Of a stretch of 64,000 nucleotides of DNA, positions 44,083-54,222 are shown piece by piece; position 1 is the first letter of the stretch; every line of letters begins with the position of its first letter. The DNA is from Klebsiella terrigena (GTDB taxonomy: Bacteria > Pseudomonadota > Gammaproteobacteria > Enterobacterales > Enterobacteriaceae). A program made the translations under genes and the position numbers. Below the pieces are notes generated by a model. That model worked only from the letters and a program-made list of their open reading frames with translations, ran no database searches and was not told where the DNA came from. The stretch covers positions 1 through 64,000 of the forward strand of contig NZ_BJNO01000016.1 of the NCBI RefSeq assembly GCF_006539725.1, written 5' to 3'.

Positions 44083-45600
44083 TTATTTAACCGGGCGCAT
44101 CGCCGGGAACAGGATCACGTCGCGGATGGTGTGGCTGTTGGTAAACAGCATCACCATACGGTCGATACCAATGCCCAGGCCAGCGGTCGGCGGCAGGCCG
44201 TGCTCCAGCGCGGTCACGTAGTCTTCGTCGTAGAACATCGCTTCGTCGTCGCCGGCGGCCTTAGCGTTCACCTGGTCAAGGAAACGCTGCGCCTGGTCTT
44301 CAGCATCGTTCAGCTCGCTGAAACCGTTACCGATTTCACGTCCGCCGATAAAGAACTCAAAGCGATCGGTGATTTCCGGGTTGTCATCGTTACGACGCGC
44401 CAGCGGAGAAACCTCAGCCGGGTACTCGGTGATGAAGGTCGGCTGAATCAGGTGCGCTTCCGCCACTTCTTCAAAGATCTCGGTCACAACGCGGCCCAGA
44501 CCCCAGCTCTTCTCAACCTTGACGCCGACGGCGGCAGCAATCGCTTTCGCAGAGTCGAAGTTATCAAGATCCGCCATCTCGGTTTCCGGACGGTATTTCT
44601 TGATAGCCTCACGCATGGTCAGCTTTTCAAACGGCTTGCCGAAGTCAAAGGTCTGATCGCCATAAGGCACCGCGGTGTTGCCGAGAATATCCTGCGCCAG
44701 GGTGCGGAACAGGGATTCAGTCAGCTCGATCAGGTCCTTATAGTCCGCATACGCCATATAGAGTTCCATCATGGTGAACTCTGGGTTGTGGCGTACGGAG
44801 ATGCCTTCGTTACGGAAGTTACGGTTGATCTCGAACACGCGCTCGAAGCCGCCGACAACCAGACGCTTGAGGTACAGTTCCGGCGCGATACGCAGGTACA
44901 TGTCCAGATCCAGCGCGTTGTGATGGGTGATGAACGGACGGGCTGACGCACCGCCTGGGATCACCTGCATCATCGGGGTTTCAACTTCCATAAAGCCGCG
45001 ACCGACCATGAACTGGCGAATGCCGGCCAGGATCTGCGAGCGCACTTTAAAGGTGTTGCGGGATTCATCGTTGGAGATCAGATCCAGGTAACGCTGGCGA
45101 TAGCGCGCTTCCTGATCCTGCAGGCCGTGGAATTTGTCCGGCAGCGGGCGCAGGGCTTTGGTCAGCAGACGCAGCTCGGTGCAGTGAATAGAGAGCTCGC
45201 CGGTTTTGGTTTTGAACAGCTTGCCGCGCGCCGCGAGGATATCGCCGAGGTCCCACTTCTTGAACTGCTCGTTGTAGACGCCTTCCGGCAGATCGTCACG
45301 CGCAACGTACAGCTGGATGCGGCCGCCGACGTCCTGCAGGGTGACGAATGAGGCTTTACCCATGATACGACGGGTCATCATGCGGCCAGCCACGGAGACT
45401 TCAACGTTCAGCGCTTCCAGCTCTTCGTTTTCTTTCGCATCGAAGTCAGCGTGCAGTTGGTCAGAGGTATGGTCACGACGGAAATCGTTCGGGAACGGGA
45501 TACCCTGCTCGCGCAGCGCAGCCAGCTTTTCACGACGGCTTTTCAGTTCATTATTAAGGTCAATTGCCGCGTCAGCGCCCTGTGCTTGTTGTTCAGACAT
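44083..45600 (-). CDS. lysS: Lysyl-tRNA synthetase (class II)
   Basis: 505 residues. An N-terminal OB-fold binds the anticodon (about 65-150). Class II motifs follow: motif 1 in [21 protein letters not shown], motif 2 in [25 protein letters not shown], and motif 3 in [16 protein letters not shown] near the end. It charges tRNA-Lys. It lies 9 bp after prfB, as in E. coli, and the two are one operon. Confidence 0.95.
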   Translation of the reverse strand: MSEQQAQGADAAIDLNNELKSRREKLAALREQGIPFPNDFRRDHTSDQLHADFDAKENEELEALNVEVSVAGRMMTRRIMGKASFVTLQDVGGRIQLYVARDDLPEGVYNEQFKKWDLGDILAARGKLFKTKTGELSIHCTELRLLTKALRPLPDKFHGLQDQEARYRQRYLDLISNDESRNTFKVRSQILAGIRQFMVGRGFMEVETPMMQVIPGGASARPFITHHNALDLDMYLRIAPELYLKRLVVGGFERVFEINRNFRNEGISVRHNPEFTMMELYMAYADYKDLIELTESLFRTLAQDILGNTAVPYGDQTFDFGKPFEKLTMREAIKKYRPETEMADLDNFDSAKAIAAAVGVKVEKSWGLGRVVTEIFEEVAEAHLIQPTFITEYPAEVSPLARRNDDNPEITDRFEFFIGGREIGNGFSELNDAEDQAQRFLDQVNAKAAGDDEAMFYDEDYVTALEHGLPPTAGLGIGIDRMVMLFTNSHTIRDVILFPAMRPVK

Positions 45601-45609
45601 GTTGGTTCC

Positions 45610-46708
45610 TCATAACCCTGCTTTCAGACTTGCTTCGATAAATTGATCCAGGCTGCCATCAAGCACCGCCTGAGTGTTGCGGGTTTCCACCCCGGTGCGC
45701 AGATCTTTAATGCGGGAATCATCCAGCACGTAAGAACGGATCTGGCTGCCCCAGCCGATGTCTGATTTGGTATCTTCCATCGCCTGTTTCTCGGCATTTT
45801 TCTTCTGCATCTCCAGTTCATAAAGCTTGGCTTTCATCTGCTTCATGGCCTGGTCTTTGTTTTTGTGCTGCGAACGGTCGTTCTGGCACTGCGTCACTAA
45901 CCCGCTTGGAATGTGGGTAATACGCACCGCGGATTCGGTACGGTTAACGTGCTGACCGCCCGCGCCGGAGGCACGGTAAACGTCAATACGCAGGTCCGCC
46001 GGGTTGATCTCGATGTCGATATCGTCATCGACTTCCGGGTAAACGAACGCGGAGCTGAAGGAGGTATGACGACGGCCGCCGGAGTCGAACGGGCTCTTAC
46101 GCACCAGGCGATGGACGCCGGTTTCGGTACGCAGCCAGCCGTAGGCGTAATCGCCGATAATCTTGATGGTCACGGACTTGATGCCCGCCACTTCACCTTC
46201 AGACTCTTCGATAATTTCGGTCTTAAAGCCGCGCGCTTCGGCCCAGCGCAGATACATGCGCGTCAGCATGCTGGCCCAGTCCTGCGCTTCGGTGCCGCCG
46301 GAGCCGGCCTGAATATCGAGGTAGCAATCGGCGCTGTCGTACTCACCGGAGAACATGCGGCGGAATTCAAGCTGAGCCAGCTTCTCGTCGAGCACATCCA
46401 GCTCGGCGACGGCTTCGTTGAAGGTCTCTTCGTCTTCGGCTTCAACGGCCAGCTCCAGCAGGCCGGAAACGTCTTCCAGACCCTGGGACATCTGATCGAG
46501 GGTGTCAACGATGGCTTCCAGTGAAGAACGCTCTTTGCCCAGCGCCTGTGCGCGCTCGGGCTCGTTCCACACGTCCGGCTGTTCCAGCTCGGCGTTTACT
46601 TCTTCCAGACGCTCTTTCTTGGCATCATAGTCAAAGATACCCCCTGAGAACGTCGGAGCGCTCCGTGAGGTCCTGAATACGGTTTTTTACCGGATTTATT
46701 TCAAACAT
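45610..46708 (-). CDS. prfB: Peptide chain release factor 2 (programmed +1 frameshift)
   Basis: The first 25 codons start at ATG 46708 ([18 protein letters not shown]) and end with an in-frame UGA at 46631-46633; the rest of the gene is in the +1 frame. Full length is about 365 residues. The SPF tripeptide ([14 protein letters not shown]), which reads UGA/UAA, and GGQ ([14 protein letters not shown]), which triggers peptide release, are present. RF2 controls its own level: when scarce, ribosomes stall at the UGA and shift. Confidence 0.95.
46630..46645 (-). promoter_or_regulatory. prfB autoregulatory frameshift site
   Basis: On the minus strand the sequence reads AGGGGGTATCTTTGAC: an internal Shine-Dalgarno-like AGGGGG, 3 nt, then CTT TGA C where the ribosome slips +1. 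It matches the conserved enterobacterial site. Confidence 0.95.
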
Positions 46709-46830
46709 GATCGATTTTCTTTTAATGGATTGGTCAAAATGCGGTGATAAGAGCGGAATTGTACCGGATCCCCGCTCTCTTTTATAGCCACTTCAGCCCT
46801 CAGGCGGCCTCTTTGTTGTCGGTTTTTTCG

Positions 46831-48564
46831 TCACACCGGCCAAAGATGGTCAATGATAAGCTGCAGGCTGCGGTTGCCGCGAAACTCGTTGATATCGAGC
46901 TTATAGGCGAGGGTCACTTCGCGCACGCCGTTATCCGGCCAAATCGAGGTATCGACGTTAAAGGCGATCCCGTCCAGCAGCGGGCCGCCGCCAACCGGCT
47001 CGACCATCACCTTGAGGTGCCGCTCGCCCACCAGACGCTGCTGCAGCAGGCGGAAGCGGCCGTCGAACAGCGGCTCTGGGAACATCTGCCCCCACGGCCC
47101 GGCATCGCGCAGCATCTGCGCTACCTCCATGCTCATCTCCCCGGCGTCCAGCGGACCGTCGGAAACCACTTCCCCCTGCAGCAGCGCGGGATCCAGCCAC
47201 TCGGTCACCAGCTCGCCGAAGCGCTGCTGGAACTCCTCGAAGCGGGCCTCCTCCAGCGACAGTCCTGCCGCCATCGCGTGGCCGCCAAACTTGAGGATCA
47301 GCCCCGGGTTGAGCGTGTCGAGACGCTCCAGCGCATCGCGCATGTGCAGCCCCTGAATAGAGCGGCCGGAGCCTTTTAACAGCCCGTCACCCGTCGGCGC
47401 GAAGGCGATAACCGGACGGTGAAAGCGCTCTTTAATTCGCGAGGCCAGAATGCCGACCACGCCCTGATGCCACTGCGGGTGATACATTGCCAGCCCGCCC
47501 GGCAGCGCTTCGCTGCTGCGTTCAAGCTGCTGGCACAGGGTGAGCGCTTCCACCTGCATCCCCTGCTCTATCTCTTTGCGCGTCTGGTTCAGGGCATCCA
47601 GCTCGTTGGCCAGCACCCGCGCTTCGCCGGCGTTATCGCACAGCAGCAGCGCCACGCCGACCGACATATCGTCCAGCCTTCCCGCCGCGTTCAGCCGCGG
47701 GCCAAGGGCAAAGCCGAGATCGCTGGCCGCCAGCTTCTGCGGGTCGCGGTTGGCAATCTCCAGCAGCGCTTTAATTCCCGGGCGGCACTTGCCCGCCCGA
47801 ATGCGGCTCAGCCCCTGCCAGGTGAGGATGCGGTTATTGGCATCCAGCGGCACCACGTCGGCCACCGTTCCCAGCGCCACCAGGTCCAGCAGCTCAGCGA
47901 GGTTAGGCGCGGCAATCCCGCGCGTTTCAAACCAGTTTTTATCGCGCAGGAAGGTGCGCAGCGCCAGCATCAGGTAAAACGCCACCCCGACTCCGGCCAG
48001 CGATTTTGACGGGAAGGCGCAGTCGCGCAGGTTCGGGTTGACGATAGCCTCCGCCGCCGGCAGCGTATCGCCCGGCAGGTGGTGATCGGTGACGACTACC
48101 GGGATCCCCAGATCGTGTGCGCGATCGACGCCGCTATGCGAGGAGATGCCGTTATCGACGGTCATGATCATCTGCGCGCCGCGGGCGTGGGCCTGATCGA
48201 CCACTTCCGGGCTCAGGCCGTAGCCATCTTCAAAGCGGTTCGGTACCAGATAGGAGACGTTGCCGTAGCCCAGCGCGCGCAGCGCCAGCACGCTCAGGGC
48301 AGTGCTGGTGGCACCATCGGCGTCAAAATCACCGACGATTACAATATGCAAATCCTGCTGGAAGGCGTCGTAGAGCATCTCCACGGCTTTGTCGATGCCG
48401 TTGAGCTGCGCCCACGGCAGCATGCCCTTGACGCCGCGCTCCAGCTCCTGCGCGCTGCGTACGCCGCGGCTCGCGTAGAGCCGCTGCAGCAGCGGCGAAA
48501 GGTCGGCGGGAAGCTCCGCGCCATCGACCGCCTCACGGCGGCGCAGTTGTGTCTGTTGTTTCAC
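46831..48564 (-). CDS. recJ: Single-stranded-DNA exonuclease RecJ
   Basis: 577 residues. DHH phosphoesterase motifs: IVGDFDADGATSTALS (I), VTVDNGISSH (II), VVTDHHLPGDTLP (DHH motif III), FKIGPRLNAAGRL-type block (FALGPRLNAAGRLDDM), and the DHHA1 stretch FGGHAMAAGLSL. It degrades 5' ssDNA in RecF-path recombination and mismatch repair. Downstream of dsbC with a 5-bp gap. Confidence 0.95.
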   Translation of the reverse strand: MKQQTQLRRREAVDGAELPADLSPLLQRLYASRGVRSAQELERGVKGMLPWAQLNGIDKAVEMLYDAFQQDLHIVIVGDFDADGATSTALSVLALRALGYGNVSYLVPNRFEDGYGLSPEVVDQAHARGAQMIMTVDNGISSHSGVDRAHDLGIPVVVTDHHLPGDTLPAAEAIVNPNLRDCAFPSKSLAGVGVAFYLMLALRTFLRDKNWFETRGIAAPNLAELLDLVALGTVADVVPLDANNRILTWQGLSRIRAGKCRPGIKALLEIANRDPQKLAASDLGFALGPRLNAAGRLDDMSVGVALLLCDNAGEARVLANELDALNQTRKEIEQGMQVEALTLCQQLERSSEALPGGLAMYHPQWHQGVVGILASRIKERFHRPVIAFAPTGDGLLKGSGRSIQGLHMRDALERLDTLNPGLILKFGGHAMAAGLSLEEARFEEFQQRFGELVTEWLDPALLQGEVVSDGPLDAGEMSMEVAQMLRDAGPWGQMFPEPLFDGRFRLLQQRLVGERHLKVMVEPVGGGPLLDGIAFNVDTSIWPDNGVREVTLAYKLDINEFRGNRSLQLIIDHLWPV

Positions 48565-48569
48565 GCGAG

Positions 48570-49289
48570 TTATTTACCGCTGGTTTGTTTTTGATGCTCA
48601 TCGAGGAAGGCTTTCAGCTCTTTCGGTCCCTGATAGCCCGGCAGCACGTAGCCGTTGCTCAATACCATTGCCGGCGTGCCGTTGACGCCGAACTGCACGC
48701 CGAGCGTGTAGTGCTTGCTGATATCAACCTTGCAGCTGGCCGGCTGTACACCTTTGCCGCCCATCGCGTCATCCAGCGCTTTGTTGCGATCTTTGGCGCA
48801 CCAGATGGCCTGCATATCCTGCTCGGTCTGGCTCTGCAGCCCCTGGCGCGGGAAGGCCAGGTAACGCACGGTGATGCCGAGGGCGTTGTAGTCGCTCATC
48901 TCCTCATGCAGCTTGTGGCAGTAGCCGCAGGTGATGTCGGTAAAGACGGTGATGACGTGCTTTTCCTGCGGCGCCTTGTAGACGATCATCTCTTTTTCCA
49001 GCGCGTTCAGCTTACCCACCAACAGCGAGTTAGTGACGTTAACCGGCTGGGCGCCGCTGACGTCGTACATCGGCCCCTGAATAATGTGCTTACCGTCGTC
49101 GGTCACGTACAGCACGCCGCCGTCGGTCAGTACGGTGCTCATACCGCTAACCGGCGAAGGCTGAATGTCGGTGCTCTGCACGCCCAGCTTGGCCAGCGAC
49201 TGCTTAATCGTCGCGCTATCGGCGTGCGCCGCGCCGGAGAGCGTTGCCGCCAGCAGGGTGAACATCAGTAAACCTTTTTTCATACTCAA
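48570..49289 (-). CDS. dsbC: Periplasmic disulfide isomerase DsbC
   Basis: 239 residues. Signal peptide MKKGLLMFTLLAATLSGAAHA, an N-terminal dimerisation domain, a thioredoxin domain with active site CGYC (VFTDITCGYCHKLHEEM), and cis-Pro segment GVNGTPAMVLSNG. It repairs wrong disulfides and is kept reduced by DsbD. The scs genes 10 kb away encode related redox partners. Confidence 0.95.
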   Translation of the reverse strand: MSMKKGLLMFTLLAATLSGAAHADSATIKQSLAKLGVQSTDIQPSPVSGMSTVLTDGGVLYVTDDGKHIIQGPMYDVSGAQPVNVTNSLLVGKLNALEKEMIVYKAPQEKHVITVFTDITCGYCHKLHEEMSDYNALGITVRYLAFPRQGLQSQTEQDMQAIWCAKDRNKALDDAMGGKGVQPASCKVDISKHYTLGVQFGVNGTPAMVLSNGYVLPGYQGPKELKAFLDEHQKQTSGK

Positions 49290-49306
49290 TCCTTTTTATT
49301 CAGCAC

Positions 49307-50203
49307 TCACGCCCGCGGGTGGTGCTGTTGATGAAGTTGTCGCAGACGCTCGGTCGCCACGTGGGTGTATATCTGCGTCGTCGAGAGATCGCTATGTCCT
49401 AACAGCATCTGTACCACGCGCAGGTCGGCGCCATGATTTAGTAGATGCGTCGCAAACGCGTGGCGTAAAACGTGCGGGGAGAGCTTGGCGCTATCGATCC
49501 CCGCCAGCACCGCGTAGTGCTTAATTCGATACCAGAACGTCTGCCGGGTCATCTGCTGCGCGCGCTGGCTGGGAAAGAGCACGTCGGAGGCGACGCCGTT
49601 CAGCAGCCACGGGCGGCCGTACTCAAGGTAGTTCTCCACCCACAGCACCGCCTCTTCGCCGAGCGGCACCAGCCGCTCTTTGTTGCCTTTACCCACCACG
49701 CGCAGCACGCCCTGACGCAGGCTGATATCGCTCATCGTCAGGCCCACCAGCTCCGAGACGCGCAGGCCGGTGGCATACAGCACCTCCAGCATCGCCTTGT
49801 CGCGCAGCTCCAGAGGCTGCTCCACCAGCGGCGCCTGCAGCAGGCGGTCCACCTGCGCTTCGCTGAGATCTTTCGGCAGGCGCTGCGGCAGCTTTGGCGA
49901 CGCCAGCAGCGCGCTGGGATCGTCGGTGCGGATTTTTTCCCGATACAGATGCTGGAAAAAACGGCGCACCGCGCTCAGCAGCCGCGCGGTGCTGGTGGCC
50001 TTGTAGCCGCCGGTTTGCCTTTCGGCCAGCAGGGACTGGAGATCCTCCCCGCTGACGCTGCCAAGCGTCAGCCCGCGATGGTGCAGCCACTCCACGACCA
50101 TCGTCAGGTCCCGGCGGTAGGCGCTCAGCGTATTTTCCGCCAGGTTGCGCTCCAGCCACAGGGCATCAAGAAACTGCTCGATTTGTGCCAGATCCTGTTC
50201 CAC
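49307..50203 (-). CDS. xerD: Tyrosine recombinase XerD
   Basis: 298 residues. N-terminal SAM-like core-binding domain (EQFLDALWLERNLAENTLSAYRRDL) and a C-terminal catalytic domain with the R in TGLRVSELVGL, HxxR in SPHVLRHAFATHLL, H in LLGHSDLSTTQ, and nucleophile Tyr in IYTHV. With XerC it resolves chromosome dimers at dif. Order xerD-dsbC-recJ on one strand matches E. coli. Confidence 0.95.
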   Translation of the reverse strand: MEQDLAQIEQFLDALWLERNLAENTLSAYRRDLTMVVEWLHHRGLTLGSVSGEDLQSLLAERQTGGYKATSTARLLSAVRRFFQHLYREKIRTDDPSALLASPKLPQRLPKDLSEAQVDRLLQAPLVEQPLELRDKAMLEVLYATGLRVSELVGLTMSDISLRQGVLRVVGKGNKERLVPLGEEAVLWVENYLEYGRPWLLNGVASDVLFPSQRAQQMTRQTFWYRIKHYAVLAGIDSAKLSPHVLRHAFATHLLNHGADLRVVQMLLGHSDLSTTQIYTHVATERLRQLHQQHHPRA

Positions 50204-50286
50204 ATCGGCCTCTTTGCTCGTTAAATCGTCCCCAGTATACCCAAATAAGCCGCACGACTGGACAAAAACGGCGGCGGCGGGCTGCC

Positions 50287-50303
50287 TGAAGTATGACGGG
50301 TAT
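50287..50303. repeat. Isolated ERIC terminus
   Basis: 17 bases identical (reverse orientation) to the left end of the ERIC element at 51614-51630. It is upstream of fldB, where the rest of an ERIC is not visible. It may be a decayed copy or a fragment. Confidence 0.5.
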
Positions 50304-50361
50304 CATCACCTTTCTGGTAGACTAGCCGCAAAGTCACAGCATGAATTGAGATGTTTACGTC

Positions 50362-50883
50362 ATGAACATAGGCCTTTTTTACGGTTCCAGTACCTGCTAC
50401 ACCGAAATGGCTGCGGAGAAAATCCGCGATATTATCGGTCCTGAATTAGTGACCTTGCACAATCTGAAAGATGACTCCCCTGAGCTGATGACCGGCTACG
50501 ACGTGCTGATCCTCGGCATCCCCACCTGGGATTTCGGCGAGATTCAGGAAGACTGGGAGGCTATCTGGCCGCAGCTCGAGACGCTGGATCTGCAGGATAA
50601 GATAGTGGCGCTGTACGGCATGGGCGATCAGCTGGGCTACGGCGAGTGGTTCCTCGACGCGCTGGGCATGCTGCACGACAGGCTGGCAACCCGGGGCGTG
50701 AAGTTTATCGGCTACTGGCCGACCGAAGGCTACGAGTTCACCAGCCAGAAGCCGATCGTCGCCGATGGCCAACTGTTCGTTGGCCTCGCGCTCGATGAAA
50801 CAAACCAGTATGACCTGAGCGACGATCGTATCCAGAGCTGGTGCGAGCAAATCCTTGGGGAAATGGCCGAACAGTTCGCCTGA
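50362..50883 (+). CDS. fldB: Flavodoxin FldB
   Basis: A 173-residue long-chain flavodoxin. FMN phosphate loop [14 protein letters not shown] (about 8-21), [16 protein letters not shown] flavin-stacking loop, and [22 protein letters not shown]. It carries electrons at low potential; SoxRS-inducible in E. coli. Divergent from xerD. Confidence 0.92.
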   Translation: MNIGLFYGSSTCYTEMAAEKIRDIIGPELVTLHNLKDDSPELMTGYDVLILGIPTWDFGEIQEDWEAIWPQLETLDLQDKIVALYGMGDQLGYGEWFLDALGMLHDRLATRGVKFIGYWPTEGYEFTSQKPIVADGQLFVGLALDETNQYDLSDDRIQSWCEQILGEMAEQFA

Positions 50884-50900
50884 GTCGCCTGAGCTTAAGC

Positions 50901-50924
50901 AAGAGCCTGACGCTCCAGGCTCTT
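50901..50924. terminator. Hairpin between fldB and ygfX
   Basis: AAGAGCCTG-ACGCTC-CAGGCTCTT, a 9-bp stem between convergent genes. Probable bidirectional terminator with little T tract. Confidence 0.6.
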
Positions 50925-50931
50925 AGCCCTG

Positions 50932-51342
50932 CTAGTCCTGCGCCGGTTTGTTCAGCACCAGCCGGCGCAAATCGCGCCACTCCTTCGCATCCATGCTATC
51001 AGCCGCCACCCACAGGTGCTGGCTGCGACGCGTTTGCGGATGGCGCAGACGCAGCAGCATCCCGCTGTTAATGACCCACGGCATGCCGACTATTTCCCAC
51101 TCCGCTTTTTGCCAGCGCAGTCGGGAATCGGTCATCAGCTTTATTTCTCCCTGACAGGCGTGGATCCGCCGCTGGCTGCGTACGCTGTCAAACACCACCA
51201 GAGAGAGCAGCAGTAGCCATAGCGGGGTGTAGCTGAGCGGCCAGGGCATCAGCAGGACGATGGCCGCCACGATGCCGTGGAGCAACAGCGAGAACCACTG
51301 CGAACGCCAGGAAATGCGTAAATCAGATTGCCACAGGACCAC
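50932..51342 (-). CDS. ygfX: YgfX (CptA), inner-membrane partner of SdhE
   Basis: 136 residues with two adjacent helices near the N-terminus (about residues 15-48) and a soluble C-terminus. Start [16 protein letters not shown] matches the E. coli protein. It has been described both as a toxin of the CptAB pair affecting FtsZ/MreB and as a partner of SdhE. Its start overlaps the sdhE stop by 20 bp, so it is co-translated. Confidence 0.9.
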   Translation of the reverse strand: MVLWQSDLRISWRSQWFSLLLHGIVAAIVLLMPWPLSYTPLWLLLLSLVVFDSVRSQRRIHACQGEIKLMTDSRLRWQKAEWEIVGMPWVINSGMLLRLRHPQTRRSQHLWVAADSMDAKEWRDLRRLVLNKPAQD

Positions 51343-51589
51343 GTTCCCGATTCCGAGTCTGGATTAATTTTACCATCCGCTGCAGCTGGGCATCGGAGGG
51401 TTCGCCGTGATTCATCAACCAGTTGAACAGATCCGGGTCGTCGTTTTCTAACAACCGGATGAACAGCAGCTTGTCTTCATCGCTGAGCGTATCGTACTCA
51501 TACTCGAAAAACGGCATGATGGAGATATCGAGTTCACGCATACCCCGGCGGCATGCCCAGTGGATGCGGGCTTTATTAGTAATGTCCAT
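51323..51589 (-). CDS. sdhE: SdhE (YgfY/CptB), FAD assembly factor
   Basis: 88 residues, with the diagnostic RGMRELD motif ([15 protein letters not shown]) near residue 15 that is needed to attach FAD to succinate dehydrogenase and fumarate reductase. The ATG at 51589 gives the normal length; further upstream the frame reads into the ERIC element. Operon with ygfX. Confidence 0.93.
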   Translation of the reverse strand: MDITNKARIHWACRRGMRELDISIMPFFEYEYDTLSDEDKLLFIRLLENDDPDLFNWLMNHGEPSDAQLQRMVKLIQTRNRERGPVAI

Positions 51590-51611
51590 GTTATCCTTCC
51601 AGCGTAAAGGT

Positions 51612-51737
51612 ATATACCCGTCATACTTCAAGTTGCACGTGCGTTAGCCGCGTTCGTTCCCCCAGCCACTTACCCGAGTAAGCTCCTGGGGACTCGCTCA
51701 CTTGCCGCTTTCCTGCAACTCGAATTATTTAGGCTAT
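51612..51737. repeat. ERIC element (about 126 bp)
   Basis: The central part contains CAGCCACTTAC and GTAAGCTCCTGGGGA, the two classic ERIC-PCR blocks, in an imperfect long palindrome. The ends read CTTCAAGTTGC and GCAACTCGAA, which are near inverted repeats. It fills the sdhE-ygfZ intergenic gap (51590-51951), and both promoters must lie in or beside it. Confidence 0.8.
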
Positions 51738-51951
51738 AGGTTAGTTTAACCCGTTTTTAGCACTTACTTTACAGCATTATCGAGAAGCGCGAGCAGCATT
51801 CCATAAAAACCACAAATTTATTATGGCTTTATCCTTTTCCTTCGTTCGCCCACTTGCGCCCTTAGGGCACAAATGGCCTGCCGAAAGCGCTTGCATTGCA
51901 CCATAGCTCTTTTACCATTAGTCATTCACTCTGCGTTAAGCTATTCAGGAC

Positions 51952-52941
51952 ATGACTATGGCTTTTACACCTTTTCCTCCACGTCAGCCCTCTTCTTCCG
52001 CGCGGCTGCCGTTAACGCTGATGACCCTCGACGACTGGGCGCTGGCGACAATCACCGGTCAGGATGCGGAGAAATATCTGCAGGGACAGGTCACCGCTGA
52101 CGTCAGCGCGCTGACTGACGATCGCCACCTGCTGGCCGCGCACTGTGACGCCAAGGGTAAAATGTGGAGCAACCTGCGCGTGTTTCGCCGCGACGACGGC
52201 TTCGCGTGGATTGAGCGCCGCAGCCTGCGCGACGCGCAGCTGACCGAACTGAAAAAATACGCGGTGTTCTCTAAGGTGACCATCGCCGCGGACGATGAAC
52301 TCGTCCTGCTGGGCGTCGCCGGCTTCCAGGCCCGCGCTGCGCTGGCACCGCTGTTCAGCGAGCTGCCAAATGCCGACAAGCAGGTGGTGACCGACGGCGC
52401 GACCAGCCTGCTGTGGTTTGAACATCCGGCAGAGCGCTTCCTGCTGGTCACCGACGCTGAAACCGCCGCCCGGGTGACCGAAGCCCTGCGCAGCGATGCC
52501 CAGCTGAATAACAGCCAGCAGTGGCTGGCGCTGAATATTGAAGCCGGCTTACCGGTCATTGATAGTGCCAACAGCGCGCAGTTTCTGCCGCAGGCCACTA
52601 ACCTGCAGGCGCTGGGCGGCATCAGCTTTAAAAAGGGCTGCTATACCGGGCAGGAGATGGTCGCACGGGCAAAATTCCGCGGAGCCAACAAGCGGGCGCT
52701 GTGGTCTCTGACCGGGAAAGCCAGCCGCGTTCCGCAGGCCGGGGAAGATCTTGAGCTGCAGATGGGCGAGAACTGGCGCCGTACCGGCACCGTGCTGGCC
52801 GCCGTACAGTTAGATGATGGTCATCTGCTGGTACAGGTGGTGATGAACAACGACATGGAAGCGGACAGCGTGTTCCGCGTTCGCGATGATGCCGGCACGT
52901 TAAGCATCACCCCGCTGCCGTACTCGCTGGAAGAAGAGTAG
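51952..52941 (+). CDS. ygfZ: tRNA-modifying protein YgfZ (folate-binding)
   Basis: 329 residues, GcvT-like fold. The family signature KGCYTGQE (in [21 protein letters not shown]) with its active Cys is near residue 225. YgfZ uses tetrahydrofolate and supports Fe-S enzymes such as MiaB. N-terminus [11 protein letters not shown] matches enterobacterial YgfZ. Divergent from sdhE. Confidence 0.93.
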   Translation: MTMAFTPFPPRQPSSSARLPLTLMTLDDWALATITGQDAEKYLQGQVTADVSALTDDRHLLAAHCDAKGKMWSNLRVFRRDDGFAWIERRSLRDAQLTELKKYAVFSKVTIAADDELVLLGVAGFQARAALAPLFSELPNADKQVVTDGATSLLWFEHPAERFLLVTDAETAARVTEALRSDAQLNNSQQWLALNIEAGLPVIDSANSAQFLPQATNLQALGGISFKKGCYTGQEMVARAKFRGANKRALWSLTGKASRVPQAGEDLELQMGENWRRTGTVLAAVQLDDGHLLVQVVMNNDMEADSVFRVRDDAGTLSITPLPYSLEEE

Positions 52942-53048
52942 CTCTCCGCGTGCGGATAATGGCGCCAGCGCTCTGCCCTCAGGCGGCGCTGACGCTGCTA
53001 TCCGCGCCACGTAACCCGCGCGACAGGCCATCGCCGCACGCCGGTTAT

Positions 53049-53708
53049 TTAAACCTGCGCAACGTACAGATAGATCGCCAGGAAGTGACACACGCTGCCG
53101 CCGAGCACAAAGCCGTGCCAGATAGCGTGGTTGTACGGTATCCGCTTGCAGACGTAGAAGATAACCCCCAGCGAATAGACAATCCCCCCGATCGCCAGCA
53201 GCGTTACCCCGCCAGCCGCCAGCTTAATCGCCAGCTGATAGACCACGATGAGCGACAGCCAGCCCATCGTCAGATAGGTCACCAACGACAGAACTTTAAA
53301 GCGGTGCGCGATGGTCAGCTTAAACAAGATCCCCAGCAGCGCCAGGCTCCAGATAACGATCATCAGGCCGCGCGAGAGCGGCGAGTTGAGCCCCACCAGC
53401 AGAAAAGGGGTATAGGTACCCGCAATCAGCAGATAGATGGCGCAGTGGTCGAATTTTTTCAGCCATAGCTTAGCCCGCTGATGCGGAACGGCGTGATAGA
53501 GCGTAGAGGCGAGGAACAGCAGGATCATGCTGCCGCCGTAGAGGCTGTAGCTGGTAATCGCCATGGCGCCGGCGTTAGCGTCCACCGCCTGCACCAGCAG
53601 CAGCACCAGGCCGACGATACCAAACACCAGCCCAATCCCGTGACTGATGCTGTTGGCAATTTCCTCTGCCAGAGAATATCCCTGTGTGATTAATGGTTTG
53701 CGAACCAT
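53049..53708 (-). CDS. yqfA: YqfA, HlyIII/PAQR-type membrane protein
   Basis: 219 residues, seven helices. Conserved zinc-site-type residues: [13 protein letters not shown] (His), [33 protein letters not shown], and [21 protein letters not shown]. It belongs to the hemolysin III/progestin-receptor family and is probably a membrane-integrity hydrolase or sensor. Start at [12 protein letters not shown] (53708) matches E. coli length; the frame is open further. Confidence 0.9.
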   Translation of the reverse strand: MVRKPLITQGYSLAEEIANSISHGIGLVFGIVGLVLLLVQAVDANAGAMAITSYSLYGGSMILLFLASTLYHAVPHQRAKLWLKKFDHCAIYLLIAGTYTPFLLVGLNSPLSRGLMIVIWSLALLGILFKLTIAHRFKVLSLVTYLTMGWLSLIVVYQLAIKLAAGGVTLLAIGGIVYSLGVIFYVCKRIPYNHAIWHGFVLGGSVCHFLAIYLYVAQV

Positions 53709-53867
53709 ATTTGACTCCAAAAACGTGAAATCTTTCAACGCCTACCTAGGGTAACTGAGAATGATTCCAGTGAACACCTGTTAGCTAAAATAAAACGATG
53801 AATATTTGTAAGCAGTTTAAAATCATAACGTTACAGTTAAATTTCACCTAACAGTCGTTCACTATTT

Positions 53868-54179
53868 TCAAAGCAGTTTGAATTCAATGACATAAAACTG
53901 CTCTTCGTCCGGGTAGATCTCCGTGATGACCTGCCGCAGCTGCGCAAGGGTCATATTTTCCTGCTGCGCGTGCCGTTCGCTCAGCGTGGCGAGGGTTACC
54001 GTGGAGGTCGCGACCACGCTAATCGTGCAAAAATAGCCGTCATCTTCATAACGCCCGACGCGCAGCACGTCGCCGACCTTGAAATGCGACTCCGCGGCAT
54101 TGCGGATGGTGATCGTTTTGCGGCCGCTGAGGATGTCGTCCTGAAAGCGCTGAAAAAAGGTTATGTCATTCGGCTGCAT
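53868..54179 (-). CDS. yqfB: YqfB, ASCH-domain N4-acetylcytidine amidohydrolase
   Basis: 103 residues, an ASCH domain. Marks: [37 protein letters not shown] with the catalytic Lys/Thr region, and [17 protein letters not shown] at the end. E. coli YqfB hydrolyses N4-acetylcytidine to cytidine and acetate. Divergent from the RpiR gene. Confidence 0.9.
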   Translation of the reverse strand: MQPNDITFFQRFQDDILSGRKTITIRNAAESHFKVGDVLRVGRYEDDGYFCTISVVATSTVTLATLSERHAQQENMTLAQLRQVITEIYPDEEQFYVIEFKLL

Positions 54180-54222
54180 GATATCATTCCGTCCTGGTCA
54201 TTCTGAATTGTGAGTTATTACC

